A stretch of 36,473 nt of DNA from the IMG/VR virus record IMGVR_UViG_3300032084_000655, positions 1 to 36,473 of that record; one strand, given 5' to 3'. Position numbers and translations under genes: made by a program. The notes beneath the pieces were generated by a model. That model ran no database searches and was not told the DNA's origin. It saw nothing but the letters and a program-made list of their open reading frames with translations. Shown in pieces: positions 25,206-32,848 of the stretch; the stretch's first letter is position 1, and each line of letters begins with the position of its first letter. This DNA comes from a virus.

Positions 25206-27571
25206 TATTTAAGATCCCTTGAGAATACATTTGAGGTGGTAGAGTCTTTTATAATCGTGAACTCTGAGTACGCATCAGACTCTCCTATAACATGCTTAAA
25301 CCCTACAAATCTCCAGAATCCGCTGTAAATGCTGTTAACCCTATCGTCATCTGCTACCATCTCTACACCATGGCGATTCTTTAGAAATAAACAAAAATCA
25401 TTTATCAAATCTATTTCTGATAAATTATAGTATGGCAAAGTTCTAATAGAAGCTTTGTAAGGTTTTGAAAAAAGCTCATAGAAGTTGTCCATATAACTTG
25501 CTAAAGTTACAGAGGGCGCGGATTCAGAGACATAAGTTAATCCTATGAAAGCGGGGTCAGTTAAGTGATAAAATAACTCTTCTGATAATTTATCCTCGTC
25601 GGTCATTTGAACTCCTAACTTATTTGCTATCTGAGATATTCTTGCCTTGTCTTTAAATAAATCAGAAACATACTTCTTTATGTCTTCCTGTTTCAACTGC
25701 TCTTCATTAGTATCAGAAGCATCTAATAAGAAGTAAACTAATTGTCTTATGGTGCTGCTATAAGTGCTTAGTAAGATACCTTGATTCTGAGTAACGAATG
25801 AAAGCACATTTGGGTTATCAGTATTAGCTCTAAATACTGGGATTCCTAGCTCTGTTAACTGCTGTGCTTCTTTTGATGTTATATGGAAATCATCTGGTAT
25901 TCTAGAGTTTCCTTTATCTCTAAAATCAAAGAAGGCCATTGCTTTTTTCTTTCTCTCTATGATCCTTCTCATTTCGGTGTAATACCCTTCCGAAGCTTGA
26001 GCATGTACATAGGTCAGGTCGCACCCAGGTCCTCCAAGTTTTACATCTATACTTCCTTTGTCTAGCTTGGCATAAATTATAGCTTGTATTAAGTAATCAT
26101 CACCAATGATTAATACAGGAGATGTAGGGTCTGGTACTAGCTTTGGAAAATACTTATTAAGAACTGCTATCTTATCTGCGTTGTTCTCCACTGTAAGTCT
26201 ATTGACAAACCCCGTCCCAGTAATGGTTTTAATATTCTTAAGAAGATCCATTACAGGAGCAAATTTATCATTTACTGTCTGCTCTTTAACATTGTTAGAA
26301 AGTTTTAGAGCGTATCTTTTTCTAATCTGAGTAGTATCGAACCCTTCTTGACCCTCTATTTGAGGCATTTCCTCTGACGATTCTACTGACTCTTTAATTA
26401 AAGACCTCGGTTCCCTAAGATCTCCTATTTCAAGTCCTAATGTAGTGAATATTCGTTTTAATTTAGACTCTAGAACGGCGTCTTTCTCTGTAAATAGTGT
26501 TTCCCTTGTTTTACTAGCCGCATTCAAGGCTGTTTGAATAGCTTCGTCACTAACATCCTGGTCTAAGGAATTTACTATAAATAGAACATTAGCGTATCCT
26601 AGCCTTTTTAAATACTTTCTAATTAGGTTGTATAACGGTTTTTCAATAGGATCCTCTTGATATGCGAACTCAAATTTTAAGTTAACATTAGCTGTCCTAC
26701 TTTTATTAATTCTATTTGATCGGGAACCTGCTACACTTGTACCTCCTCCAAAAGGGGTTCCAAATCCTAAATATTGACTAGCATAGTTTCCAAAATCCTG
26801 AAGATCAGAATAGGTCGTAGGGAATTGGCTTATAATTGGCTGATCATTAATCTTTCTGGCTGAAGCGTAGCTTTGTACTGATTCAGTAACCGTAGCAAAC
26901 CCTAAAGGTTCTTCAACAGAAAATAATTCGTAGTCTTCAGTATTAGAAGTTGTCTTAACCTCGTAATCTCCAACAATATCCGTTCCTACGAACTGAAGTT
27001 CTATCTTATTAGCAGAGTCTAAACCTTCGGAATAAAAAGCGTTACTTATATTTACAATGAAAGGACCAGCCCAGTTCCTACTTTCAGTTCCTAACCCGTA
27101 AGCTAGGTAAAGCTTTGTAGTAGAATATTTTGATACTATATCATCGCGCTCTTCTCTAGTAAAATCTTTCTTTTTACTAGGCTGCACCGTAAGAAGATCT
27201 TGTGTATTTACAGTCGGTGTTTCGTATCCTAGATTATTCTTTCTTGTGTATATTTCTTTTAGCGCATCCTCAAAAGTATAAGCGAACATTGTTTGTAGGA
27301 ATTCACCTAAAGGATCTAAAAGTGTAAGAGAGAACATGCCTCCGTTTGATCCTGAATTTATCTGGTGTAAAAAATCCAGAAACACGCCATCTCCAGGCTT
27401 GAATAAATAAATACTTTGCCCTGAATCCTCTGATTTAGTTCCGAAAGAAAAGAAATCGTTTAGAGCATCTCTACTAAAAGACAAAGCGATATTAGCGGTA
27501 GGGACTAGGTTATCATTACCTGACCTTGATCTACCGTATTCGTTTACTAGCGATATCTTCTGGGCGCTCAT
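25205..27571 (-). CDS. Putative baseplate hub protein (gp27/gp44/gpD-like)
   Basis: This 788-residue protein is assigned mainly by position: it lies directly upstream of the spike and downstream of the gp53-like gene, where Mu gp44, P2 gpD and T4 gp27-type hubs are found. Beta-strand-rich segments support a tube-like fold, including FSLTLLDPLGEFLQTMF near residues 80-96 and AGPFIVNISNAFYS near residues 168-182. The middle (residues ~340-480) is helical and charged. The protein is much longer than T4 gp27 (391 aa), so extra domains decorate it. By eye this gene is more AT-rich than its neighbours. The start overlaps the gp53-like stop by four bases (ATGA). The hub role is likely but not shown by a diagnostic motif. 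Confidence 0.58.
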   Translation of the reverse strand: MSAQKISLVNEYGRSRSGNDNLVPTANIALSFSRDALNDFFSFGTKSEDSGQSIYLFKPGDGVFLDFLHQINSGSNGGMFSLTLLDPLGEFLQTMFAYTFEDALKEIYTRKNNLGYETPTVNTQDLLTVQPSKKKDFTREERDDIVSKYSTTKLYLAYGLGTESRNWAGPFIVNISNAFYSEGLDSANKIELQFVGTDIVGDYEVKTTSNTEDYELFSVEEPLGFATVTESVQSYASARKINDQPIISQFPTTYSDLQDFGNYASQYLGFGTPFGGGTSVAGSRSNRINKSRTANVNLKFEFAYQEDPIEKPLYNLIRKYLKRLGYANVLFIVNSLDQDVSDEAIQTALNAASKTRETLFTEKDAVLESKLKRIFTTLGLEIGDLREPRSLIKESVESSEEMPQIEGQEGFDTTQIRKRYALKLSNNVKEQTVNDKFAPVMDLLKNIKTITGTGFVNRLTVENNADKIAVLNKYFPKLVPDPTSPVLIIGDDYLIQAIIYAKLDKGSIDVKLGGPGCDLTYVHAQASEGYYTEMRRIIERKKKAMAFFDFRDKGNSRIPDDFHITSKEAQQLTELGIPVFRANTDNPNVLSFVTQNQGILLSTYSSTIRQLVYFLLDASDTNEEQLKQEDIKKYVSDLFKDKARISQIANKLGVQMTDEDKLSEELFYHLTDPAFIGLTYVSESAPSVTLASYMDNFYELFSKPYKASIRTLPYYNLSEIDLINDFCLFLKNRHGVEMVADDDRVNSIYSGFWRFVGFKHVIGESDAYSEFTIIKDSTTSNVFSRDLK

Positions 27572-27867
27572 AGCTTAGGGATTCTTATGAAGTCTCCTGT
27601 GTTGAACTTTTCAAACGGATCGTCTATAGCATTGAAATGTAATATAAACCACCAGAACGCAGGAGTATCGTAGAAAGTGTACGATGTAAGGTCTGGTCTG
27701 TTAGCGTGGTAAATAGGAATCTGACCAATCTCATATTGATAGTTGTTAGGAATCTCAGATATTATATCATCCACCTCTGTAGCTAAGGAAGTAGTTATAC
27801 TCTTTCCCTTATGCTTTATCTCCTTAACTCCGTAATCATACCGTGAAGCGTAGTCAGTGGTTTTCAT
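27568..27867 (-). CDS. Small baseplate protein, gp53/LysM-like
   Basis: This 99-residue protein starts at MKTTDYASRYDYG. I chose this ATG because it overlaps the upstream stop in an ATGA junction. An in-frame start 15 codons earlier (27912) would overlap the upstream gene by 49 bases. The C-terminal half has the pattern found in small baseplate proteins such as T4 gp53 and P2 gpX/LysM proteins: YHANRPDLTSYTFYDTP, AFWWFILHFNAIDDPFE and GDFIRIPKL. The aromatic WW/YW pair followed by N and DPFE or DPYY is shared with gp53. Such proteins clamp around the hub-tube junction and link it to the wedges. The position between the tube-junction protein and the hub agrees. Confidence 0.75.
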   Translation of the reverse strand: MKTTDYASRYDYGVKEIKHKGKSITTSLATEVDDIISEIPNNYQYEIGQIPIYHANRPDLTSYTFYDTPAFWWFILHFNAIDDPFEKFNTGDFIRIPKL

Positions 27868-28781
27868 CGTGGGTCCATTCCTTGAGAAGGTGATCCAAGC
27901 ATGGACTCCCATCCACGGAGTCTATACTTTGAATTGTCAGAAGGTCTTACCTCTTTCAGGGTCATCGAGACTGAGATAATTCTTGGAAGCAATGTCTTCT
28001 TATCGTACCCTGCGTTGCCATCGTGAACGATGTTATATGATGTAGCTATGCAAGGAATATCTCTGTACATTAGACCGTGGGTTAAGTGAACTATAGGAGG
28101 ACCTTCTGTTGGATTTGAAGCATTGTTTACTACAGAAGATCTAATAAGGCTGGTCCACTCAGCAATCTTTCTAATAGCCTTAATTCTAACCTCATCAGAG
28201 GCTGGAGTTACATCCACAAGATCATCAAGATTCGATAGACCTGTAAATGAATTAAAGCTCACATCGAAGGCTCTGTTGCTTTGGAACTTTATTAGCTTCT
28301 CACGGTCAGAGAGAAGATCTGCGTACTTAGCCATTTCTTCTTGTACTACACTTGAAGGGATCCCTAACCACTGATCCTGCTCACTTATGGCTGTAGTGGC
28401 GAATGCTTGAGCAGCGCCAAGGAATCTACCGACAGGACCGAAACCTCCTGACCCTTTCAAGTAAGCTTGCTTCATTTGCTCCTGAGTTTTCTGGGCGCAT
28501 AGCTGCTCATCGAAATAGTTCCCATGCTCTAGGATGTTAGGGAGTGTCATATTAAAGTTAACTGTTAGCTCCCTAGAAGTAGCTCCTAAGTATGTGAACA
28601 AGGACCCAGACCTTCCAACGGGGTTATACTCTGCAAGTCTTGAGGACTGTCGTTCATCCACGGAAACATTTTCTATGAACCTAAGAGTTCTGAAGTAAGT
28701 GTTCCCCTGGTTTACATATCTAAACTGAAGCTTAGATCTCTCCTCTAGTTTAGGTTCTATTACTTCTTGTGAAATTGCCAT
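27864..28781 (-). CDS. Putative tail tube-baseplate junction protein (gp48/gp54 or Mu N-like)
   Basis: This is a 305-residue protein. The N-terminal beta-rich part includes RTLRFIENVSVDER and GSLFTYLGATSRELTVNFNM (residues ~32-80). A helical middle runs roughly from 90 to 200. The C-terminal beta part (IPCIATSYNIVHDG, LPRIISVSMTLKEVR) ends in the same manner as T4 gp48 (an LP-x-TFTLEITMREI strand). It follows the tape measure gene by one base and precedes the gp53-like gene, where Mu gp43/N and P2 equivalents lie. These proteins form the first tube-like rings on the hub and start tail tube polymerisation. The assignment rests on position and a loose C-terminal resemblance. Confidence 0.55.
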   Translation of the reverse strand: MAISQEVIEPKLEERSKLQFRYVNQGNTYFRTLRFIENVSVDERQSSRLAEYNPVGRSGSLFTYLGATSRELTVNFNMTLPNILEHGNYFDEQLCAQKTQEQMKQAYLKGSGGFGPVGRFLGAAQAFATTAISEQDQWLGIPSSVVQEEMAKYADLLSDREKLIKFQSNRAFDVSFNSFTGLSNLDDLVDVTPASDEVRIKAIRKIAEWTSLIRSSVVNNASNPTEGPPIVHLTHGLMYRDIPCIATSYNIVHDGNAGYDKKTLLPRIISVSMTLKEVRPSDNSKYRLRGWESMLGSPSQGMDPR

Positions 28782-28782
28782 A

Positions 28783-30339
28783 TCAACTACCTGCTAATTC
28801 TCCTGTAATCCTTCCAAACCTTTGCTCGCTTCCGTTTCTTCTTTGATCGTCTCTCATCTCTGTAAGTATTCTAGCGATCTCTCTACCTTCAGGATTCGAT
28901 CTACGGTTGATTAACGAAAGTTCTCCTATATTTGCTTCCATGAACTTTCTAGCGAACTCATTAAACCTAGTGTCTAGGCTAGGTCTTCTCATCCTATCAA
29001 GCTCTGCTCTTTTAGCTTCCTCTTCTTGAATTCTTAAAGAATCTTGAGCAGACTCATTTATATTCTCAAGATTAGAGAGGCTCATTTTTTGAAAGACTTG
29101 GAGCCCTGCTATACCACCGACGATACCGACTAATCCTAATGTTAGGGCACTAAATCCAGCAGCGTTAACAATGAAGGTAGCAGTGGCAATACCCGCTGCA
29201 ATACCTAAAGCTGTTAAGAGCCCAGCTAAACCTGCTCCAATAACAGCAGCGTTATCCTGTACGAATGCAGCTATTCTGGGAAGATATTCTGTAAAGATTA
29301 CTGAATTAGATAAAGCCTCGATAGCAATTGTTAATGTATTTAAGGTAGCAACTGCTATCTGATCTAAAGGACCTGTTATCCTAGCCTTTAGATCAGATAT
29401 ACTTTTATCAAAGGCGTCCGTTTGTTCTTTGAGTAGTTGCTGTTGAGGGTTTAATTTCTCAGCATTGTACAAAGCTTCTAGAAGCTGAACAAAATCTTGC
29501 CCGAATACATCATAAATAGCTTTTGCGTTTGCTAGTCCCTGTCCTTGAGTCTGATCAGCTAATGCTCTACCTTGATCAATTAATCTTTGTAGGGCTACCG
29601 ATGGATCTACTTGACCTCCTGCAATATCTTGCAGCCCTAAGGCAGCTAGTTTTTCAAAGTTGTTAGGATCGAATACCTTATCAACAAGACTCTGTACATT
29701 ACCTAATGCAGACTTAGGTAGTATCTTAGCAGCTTCAAGTAATATTCCTGAGGACTTTTGAAAGGTATCACCACCTAGAACAGCTAAGTTCAGATTGTTT
29801 GAAAGACTATCTAAAGATCCTACTAGACGATCAATTGAAATACCCTGCTCAATCGAGGTATCCAGAAGACTCTTGTTTAGCTTTGTAAGGTTCTTCTGAG
29901 AAACAATACCATTTCCTATAAGGTTCTCGTTTGTTTTAACAAGAGCCCCCACATCTTGTCCGAGGGTAGAAACCCTGCCCGCTAAATCTAACAATGCTTC
30001 ATTATTAGGATCAAGCCCTGCATCAATTAGCCTTGCTATGTTTTCATTAGCTGCTGCAAATCCTCCATCTAAACTTTGAAGCTGTGCGAAAGTAAGGTCA
30101 GTCGCGTTACTTAGAACCCTATTAGAGCTTATTAGAGACTGCTGTACTGGAATCATCCTTTGTATGGATGATGAAAGCCCAGCCATTGCTTTTGACAGAG
30201 CTTCAATCTGAAATAAGGTCTCAGTTCTTCTGTTTACCTGATCATCAGAAGCGTTAAGATCTGCTCTTCCATTAGGACCAACTCCTAGAGCGTTACTTAG
30301 CTGATTAAGGCCATCTACTACATCCTGTAAGTTTGCCAT
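28783..30339 (-). CDS. Tail tape measure protein
   Basis: This protein is 518 residues long from the ATG at 30339 (MANLQDVVDGLNQL). That start has a strong GGAGGA five bases upstream and is one base after the preceding stop; an earlier in-frame ATG (30375) lies inside the upstream gene. The chain is almost wholly helical. A Gln/Leu/Ser-rich N-terminal half carries heptad-like patterns. A hydrophobic Gly/Ala-rich region lies at ~343-415 (AVIGAGLAGLLTALGIAAG, TLGLVGIVGGIAGLQVF), as in tape measures that later enter or cross the host membrane. A basic, charged C-terminus follows. Using the usual ~0.15 nm per residue, the tail would be near 78 nm, somewhat shorter than T4 (gp29 has 590 residues). 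The position after the chaperone and before the hub genes fits. Confidence 0.78.
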   Translation of the reverse strand: MANLQDVVDGLNQLSNALGVGPNGRADLNASDDQVNRRTETLFQIEALSKAMAGLSSSIQRMIPVQQSLISSNRVLSNATDLTFAQLQSLDGGFAAANENIARLIDAGLDPNNEALLDLAGRVSTLGQDVGALVKTNENLIGNGIVSQKNLTKLNKSLLDTSIEQGISIDRLVGSLDSLSNNLNLAVLGGDTFQKSSGILLEAAKILPKSALGNVQSLVDKVFDPNNFEKLAALGLQDIAGGQVDPSVALQRLIDQGRALADQTQGQGLANAKAIYDVFGQDFVQLLEALYNAEKLNPQQQLLKEQTDAFDKSISDLKARITGPLDQIAVATLNTLTIAIEALSNSVIFTEYLPRIAAFVQDNAAVIGAGLAGLLTALGIAAGIATATFIVNAAGFSALTLGLVGIVGGIAGLQVFQKMSLSNLENINESAQDSLRIQEEEAKRAELDRMRRPSLDTRFNEFARKFMEANIGELSLINRRSNPEGREIARILTEMRDDQRRNGSEQRFGRITGELAGS

Positions 30340-30340
30340 A

Positions 30341-30838
30341 TTAATCCTCCAATGGTGTATCGAATTCAATATCAACAGACCTGAAATCTATCTTGTGGAT
30401 ATCGAATGCTCTGTTCTGAATAAAGGTCCTAAATCTCCTGGGTCCGAATAGAGAAGAGAATAGATTATTTACAACCCCCTTCCCGTAAGTTACAGACCTA
30501 TTCTTATATATTGCACCCAGAATAACTTTAAGGGTTTCAGGACTTGATGGCACAATAGAATAGGCTGCTACTAGCCTGTTCTTCGTAGATAAGTTTATAC
30601 CATAACCTGATGGCATCCTAGAAGTGCCTGATATGATAGCCAAATGCTCCGTGGTTTTAGCTGCATAGGGTTTTTCTGGATTCCTATACTTGAGGTACAC
30701 TAGATCTCCTACCTTTAATGAGGAGTTAGATAGTGTACTTCTACCTACGATCTTAGCCATCTGGACATCATCCTTCTCTCGATCTATACCAGAGAATAAC
30801 GCCTCCCTCAGGAATTTGTAGATTTGTTTTGAAATCAT
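30341..30838 (-). CDS. Unknown small protein encoded upstream of the tape measure
   Basis: This protein is 165 residues from MISKQIYKFLREALFSG. I do not recognise the family. The N-terminus is helical. A central KVGDLVYLKYRNP strand looks like an SH3-type barrel start, and the C-terminal part (FRTFIQNRAFDIHKIDFRSVD) is basic and aromatic. It sits directly upstream of the tape measure, separated by one base, so a tail-assembly or tail-completion role is possible. Neither candidate start has an ideal ribosome binding site. The ATG at 30838 has none. An internal ATG at 30763 (MAKIVGRS) has AAGGA ten bases upstream and would give 140 residues. I kept the longer form because residues 1-25 look like genuine protein. 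It is the first leftward gene after the interrupting plus-strand cassette, so it must have its own promoter or depend on read-through. Confidence 0.6.
   Translation of the reverse strand: MISKQIYKFLREALFSGIDREKDDVQMAKIVGRSTLSNSSLKVGDLVYLKYRNPEKPYAAKTTEHLAIISGTSRMPSGYGINLSTKNRLVAAYSIVPSSPETLKVILGAIYKNRSVTYGKGVVNNLFSSLFGPRRFRTFIQNRAFDIHKIDFRSVDIEFDTPLED
30345..30350 (-). promoter_or_regulatory. Strong Shine-Dalgarno GGAGGA deciding the tape measure start
   Basis: The minus strand reads GGAGGA five bases before ATG 30339, inside the last codons of the upstream gene. This is the best ribosome binding site seen in the window and excludes the longer start at 30375. Confidence 0.8.
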
Positions 30839-30879
30839 GGGGTCAGGCCCGTATAATACATATATTAATATATAGATTA
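30839..30879. promoter_or_regulatory. Divergent promoter region with 14-bp palindrome
   Basis: This 41-base spacer lies between the leftward gene at 30838 and the rightward gene at 30880. It contains TATAATA on the plus strand (30852-30858) and the perfect palindrome ATATATTAATATAT (30860-30873), which offers TATA-like cores on both strands. There is no clear -35 box and no Shine-Dalgarno for either gene. A late-type promoter that needs only a -10-like core could fire in both directions. Confidence 0.5.
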
Positions 30880-31170
30880 ATGAGGAATGCAGATATAGAA
30901 CTAATAGAGTTGTTAGACTTACTAGATTATACATTTAGTGATGATTTTGTAGAGAAATGGAGATATAGGTTCTCTACTAAGTTCATTAAGAATTTTCAAT
31001 ATAGAATACTTAAAAGCCTACAGGAAAAGAAACCTGTAAAAGAGAAGTCCCTATACCTTTACCTTACAAAGAAGTGTAAGTATGCTGAAGAACAGGTTGA
31101 TGATTTCTTTGAGGCTATTGACATAACGCTCTATTATCCGATGGTGATACCATGTACTGCGAAACGATAA
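30880..31170 (+). CDS. Small basic helical protein, first gene of the plus-strand cassette
   Basis: This 96-residue protein starts MRNADIELIELLDLLDY. It is predominantly helical and basic in the centre (FSTKFIKNFQYRILKSLQEKK) and ends YYPMVIPCTAKR. I do not recognise the family. The segment LYLTKKCKYAEEQVDDFFEA followed by YYPMV recalls the middle of T4 gp33 (late transcription co-activator) in length and pattern. However, the hydrophobic C-terminal clamp-binding tail of gp33 is absent, so that identity is only a possibility. The gene begins right after an AT-rich divergent spacer and has no Shine-Dalgarno; a TTG start 17 codons earlier is unlikely. Its end overlaps the nuclease gene by 19 bases, which suggests co-expression with DNA-processing genes. 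Confidence 0.6.
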   Translation: MRNADIELIELLDLLDYTFSDDFVEKWRYRFSTKFIKNFQYRILKSLQEKKPVKEKSLYLYLTKKCKYAEEQVDDFFEAIDITLYYPMVIPCTAKR

Positions 31171-31928
31171 GTAACTCGAAGCGTGAAACTTTCCGTCAGT
31201 GTAGGCTTAAGTATAAATATAACTATGTGAACCGTTACGAAGACACTGACCCAGGGAACACTGGCGCTCTCCACTTTGGATCCTTTATTCATGAGGTGTT
31301 TGAGCATTCCACTAACGCCACCTCCATTGACCAGCTTTGGACTAAGGCTAATGAAATAAAAGATAAGTATAAGTTCCCTGATAAGTATAACAAAGATATA
31401 GAGAAGTGCTTCAAGAACTTCCTTCGGTTCAACGCATCGCTGCCTAAGGAGTCTATTGTCGAGCATCACTTTACCGAGGAGATTGCTGATGGAATCAAAC
31501 ATGAGGGATATATTGACAGGATTATCAAAGCACCGACAGGAGATATTCTTGTGGTCGATTATAAGACATCAAGAAGAGAGAAAACCAAGTTCGAGCTATT
31601 CAATGATCCGCAAGGTAAATCTTATGTCTACGCAGCACACAGACTTACGGGAGTGCCTATTACAAAGATTACCTTCGCACACTACTACCCTCTTAGTAAC
31701 AATCTGGTCGCAGCTACCTATACAGAGGCTACCATTCGACAGCATATTAAGGCTGTGGTAGATGATGTATGGACCATCCGCAAATGCAAGAGCGATGACC
31801 TGTATCCCCAGAAGAATGATTTCTGCAACTGGTGTTCTTACAAATCCATCTGTCCACTCTATAATGACCCAGAGGTGGTCAAGGGACGCCTAGATGAGTG
31901 TAAGACAAGACCGAGACGCAAGAAATGA
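31152..31928 (+). CDS. Cas4/RecB-like PD-(D/E)XK exonuclease with Fe-S cluster
   Basis: This is a 258-residue protein. Nuclease motifs are His47 in GSFIHEVFEH, Asp122 in GYIDRI and Asp136/Lys138 in VVDYKTS, followed by the helix residues FELFNDPQGKSYVYA (the conserved Q/Y motif). Four cysteines are arranged as in Cas4 and AddB-type 4Fe-4S nucleases: Cys17 (FRQCRLKY), then Cys225, Cys228 and Cys234 (FCNWCSYKSIC). All the expected catalytic and cluster ligands are present, so the enzyme should be active on DNA ends. In phages such enzymes take part in recombination and replication or in degrading host DNA. No cas1, cas2 or CRISPR repeats are nearby, so a role in spacer acquisition is not indicated. 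The gene is followed by the primase gene with an ATGA overlap. Confidence 0.9.
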   Translation: MYCETISNSKRETFRQCRLKYKYNYVNRYEDTDPGNTGALHFGSFIHEVFEHSTNATSIDQLWTKANEIKDKYKFPDKYNKDIEKCFKNFLRFNASLPKESIVEHHFTEEIADGIKHEGYIDRIIKAPTGDILVVDYKTSRREKTKFELFNDPQGKSYVYAAHRLTGVPITKITFAHYYPLSNNLVAATYTEATIRQHIKAVVDDVWTIRKCKSDDLYPQKNDFCNWCSYKSICPLYNDPEVVKGRLDECKTRPRRKK

Positions 31929-32848
31929 TTAGAGAGTGGGTACAGCAGAATATCAAGGAAGGACGCTTACAGAGTGGTGGTCGTGAGTGGGTTTGTAACT
32001 CAGTCATCGACACCTCTGATTACAAGCGTCACATGTCCGTCAACCTTGATACTGGTCTGTGGCAGTGCTTCAAGTCTGGTGAGACTGGCAACTTCTACCA
32101 ACTTGTTTCCCTCGTTCGTGGCGTACCCTACCACCGTGGTAAGGAGATCTTCTACAGCTACTGCATTGAGAATGGTAAGCTTCCCGAAGAGTCCACCGCC
32201 CAGATTATCACACCAACCGTACAAAACTTAACACATGAAGAGTTCCAGCAGATCGAAGAGAACAGCACAGCAGATCGTTATGTCCGTAGTCGGAACCTTA
32301 ACCCTGCTCGCTTCTACTATGCTTCTAGTGGTAGATACGCAGGCCGACTCATTATCCCCTTTGAAGATGAGCACGGACTTTTCTACTTCACAGCCAGAGC
32401 CCTCGGAGATCAAACTCCAAAGTATCTCAACCCCCCAAGTGAGGCAGGTGTCAAGTCCTCCCATGTCCTCCTTCCCTTCGATGCAGACAGCACAGACCCT
32501 CTCTTCATCACAGAAGGTGCTATTGACGCTATCGCCCTCAAGGAATGCGGACTCAATGCTACTTGCACCAATGGTTGCTCCCCTTCCCTCATTCAACTAC
32601 GATATCTGCGTGACTATCGAGGTCCAATCGTCGTTGCCTACGACAATGACAGCGCGGGTAGAGAGGGATTAGAAAGGTTTGAGCGTCTACGCAAGCGTTG
32701 CTGTATGCCCACCTTCAACCATGTCTTCCCTCCTGATGGATACAAGGACTGGAATGAGGTGCTAATGGAAGGTGAGGCTATTACAGAAGCCTGCGCTAAG
32801 GAGTACAAGCCCTACGACTGGGCTAACATGGTCCTCAGCGGACTGTGA
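31925..32848 (+). CDS. DnaG-type toprim primase
   Basis: This is a 307-residue protein. Residues ~190-285 form a toprim domain: Glu197 in FITEGAIDAIAL, then VVAYDNDSAGREG with Asp240 and Asp242. The N-terminal ~90 residues resemble the CHC2 zinc-binding domain that reads template sequence: Cys24, His36, Cys48 in LWQCFKSGETGNFYQLVSL. Where the usual last ligand would be (C-x2-C) there is Ser51, so zinc binding is incomplete or uses another residue. Residues 95-190 contain FYYASSGRYAGRLIIPF and FTARALGD, typical of the primase core. No helicase domain is fused, so it would act with a separate replicative helicase. It overlaps the nuclease gene by four bases (ATGA). Codons appear more C-ending than in the flanking structural genes. 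The 3' end overlaps the opposing structural gene by 14 bases. Confidence 0.85.
   Translation: MIREWVQQNIKEGRLQSGGREWVCNSVIDTSDYKRHMSVNLDTGLWQCFKSGETGNFYQLVSLVRGVPYHRGKEIFYSYCIENGKLPEESTAQIITPTVQNLTHEEFQQIEENSTADRYVRSRNLNPARFYYASSGRYAGRLIIPFEDEHGLFYFTARALGDQTPKYLNPPSEAGVKSSHVLLPFDADSTDPLFITEGAIDAIALKECGLNATCTNGCSPSLIQLRYLRDYRGPIVVAYDNDSAGREGLERFERLRKRCCMPTFNHVFPPDGYKDWNEVLMEGEAITEACAKEYKPYDWANMVLSGL

Noticed and set aside
30839-30934. Longer N-terminus for the 165-aa gene that would look like a transmembrane segment (LVSLTTLLVLYLHSS).
   Set aside because: It would read through the AT-rich divergent promoter spacer and antisense to the plus-strand gene; the apparent hydrophobicity is an artefact of AT-rich DNA.
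31134-31502. Open frame antisense to the nuclease gene with hydrophobic segments resembling a membrane protein.
   Set aside because: It lies wholly across a gene with intact catalytic and Fe-S motifs, and has no ribosome binding site; it is a reading-frame shadow.
31152-31928. Cas4-like nuclease taken as part of a CRISPR adaptation module.
   Set aside because: No cas1, cas2 or direct-repeat array is present in the window; phage Cas4/RecB-like nucleases are common without CRISPR.
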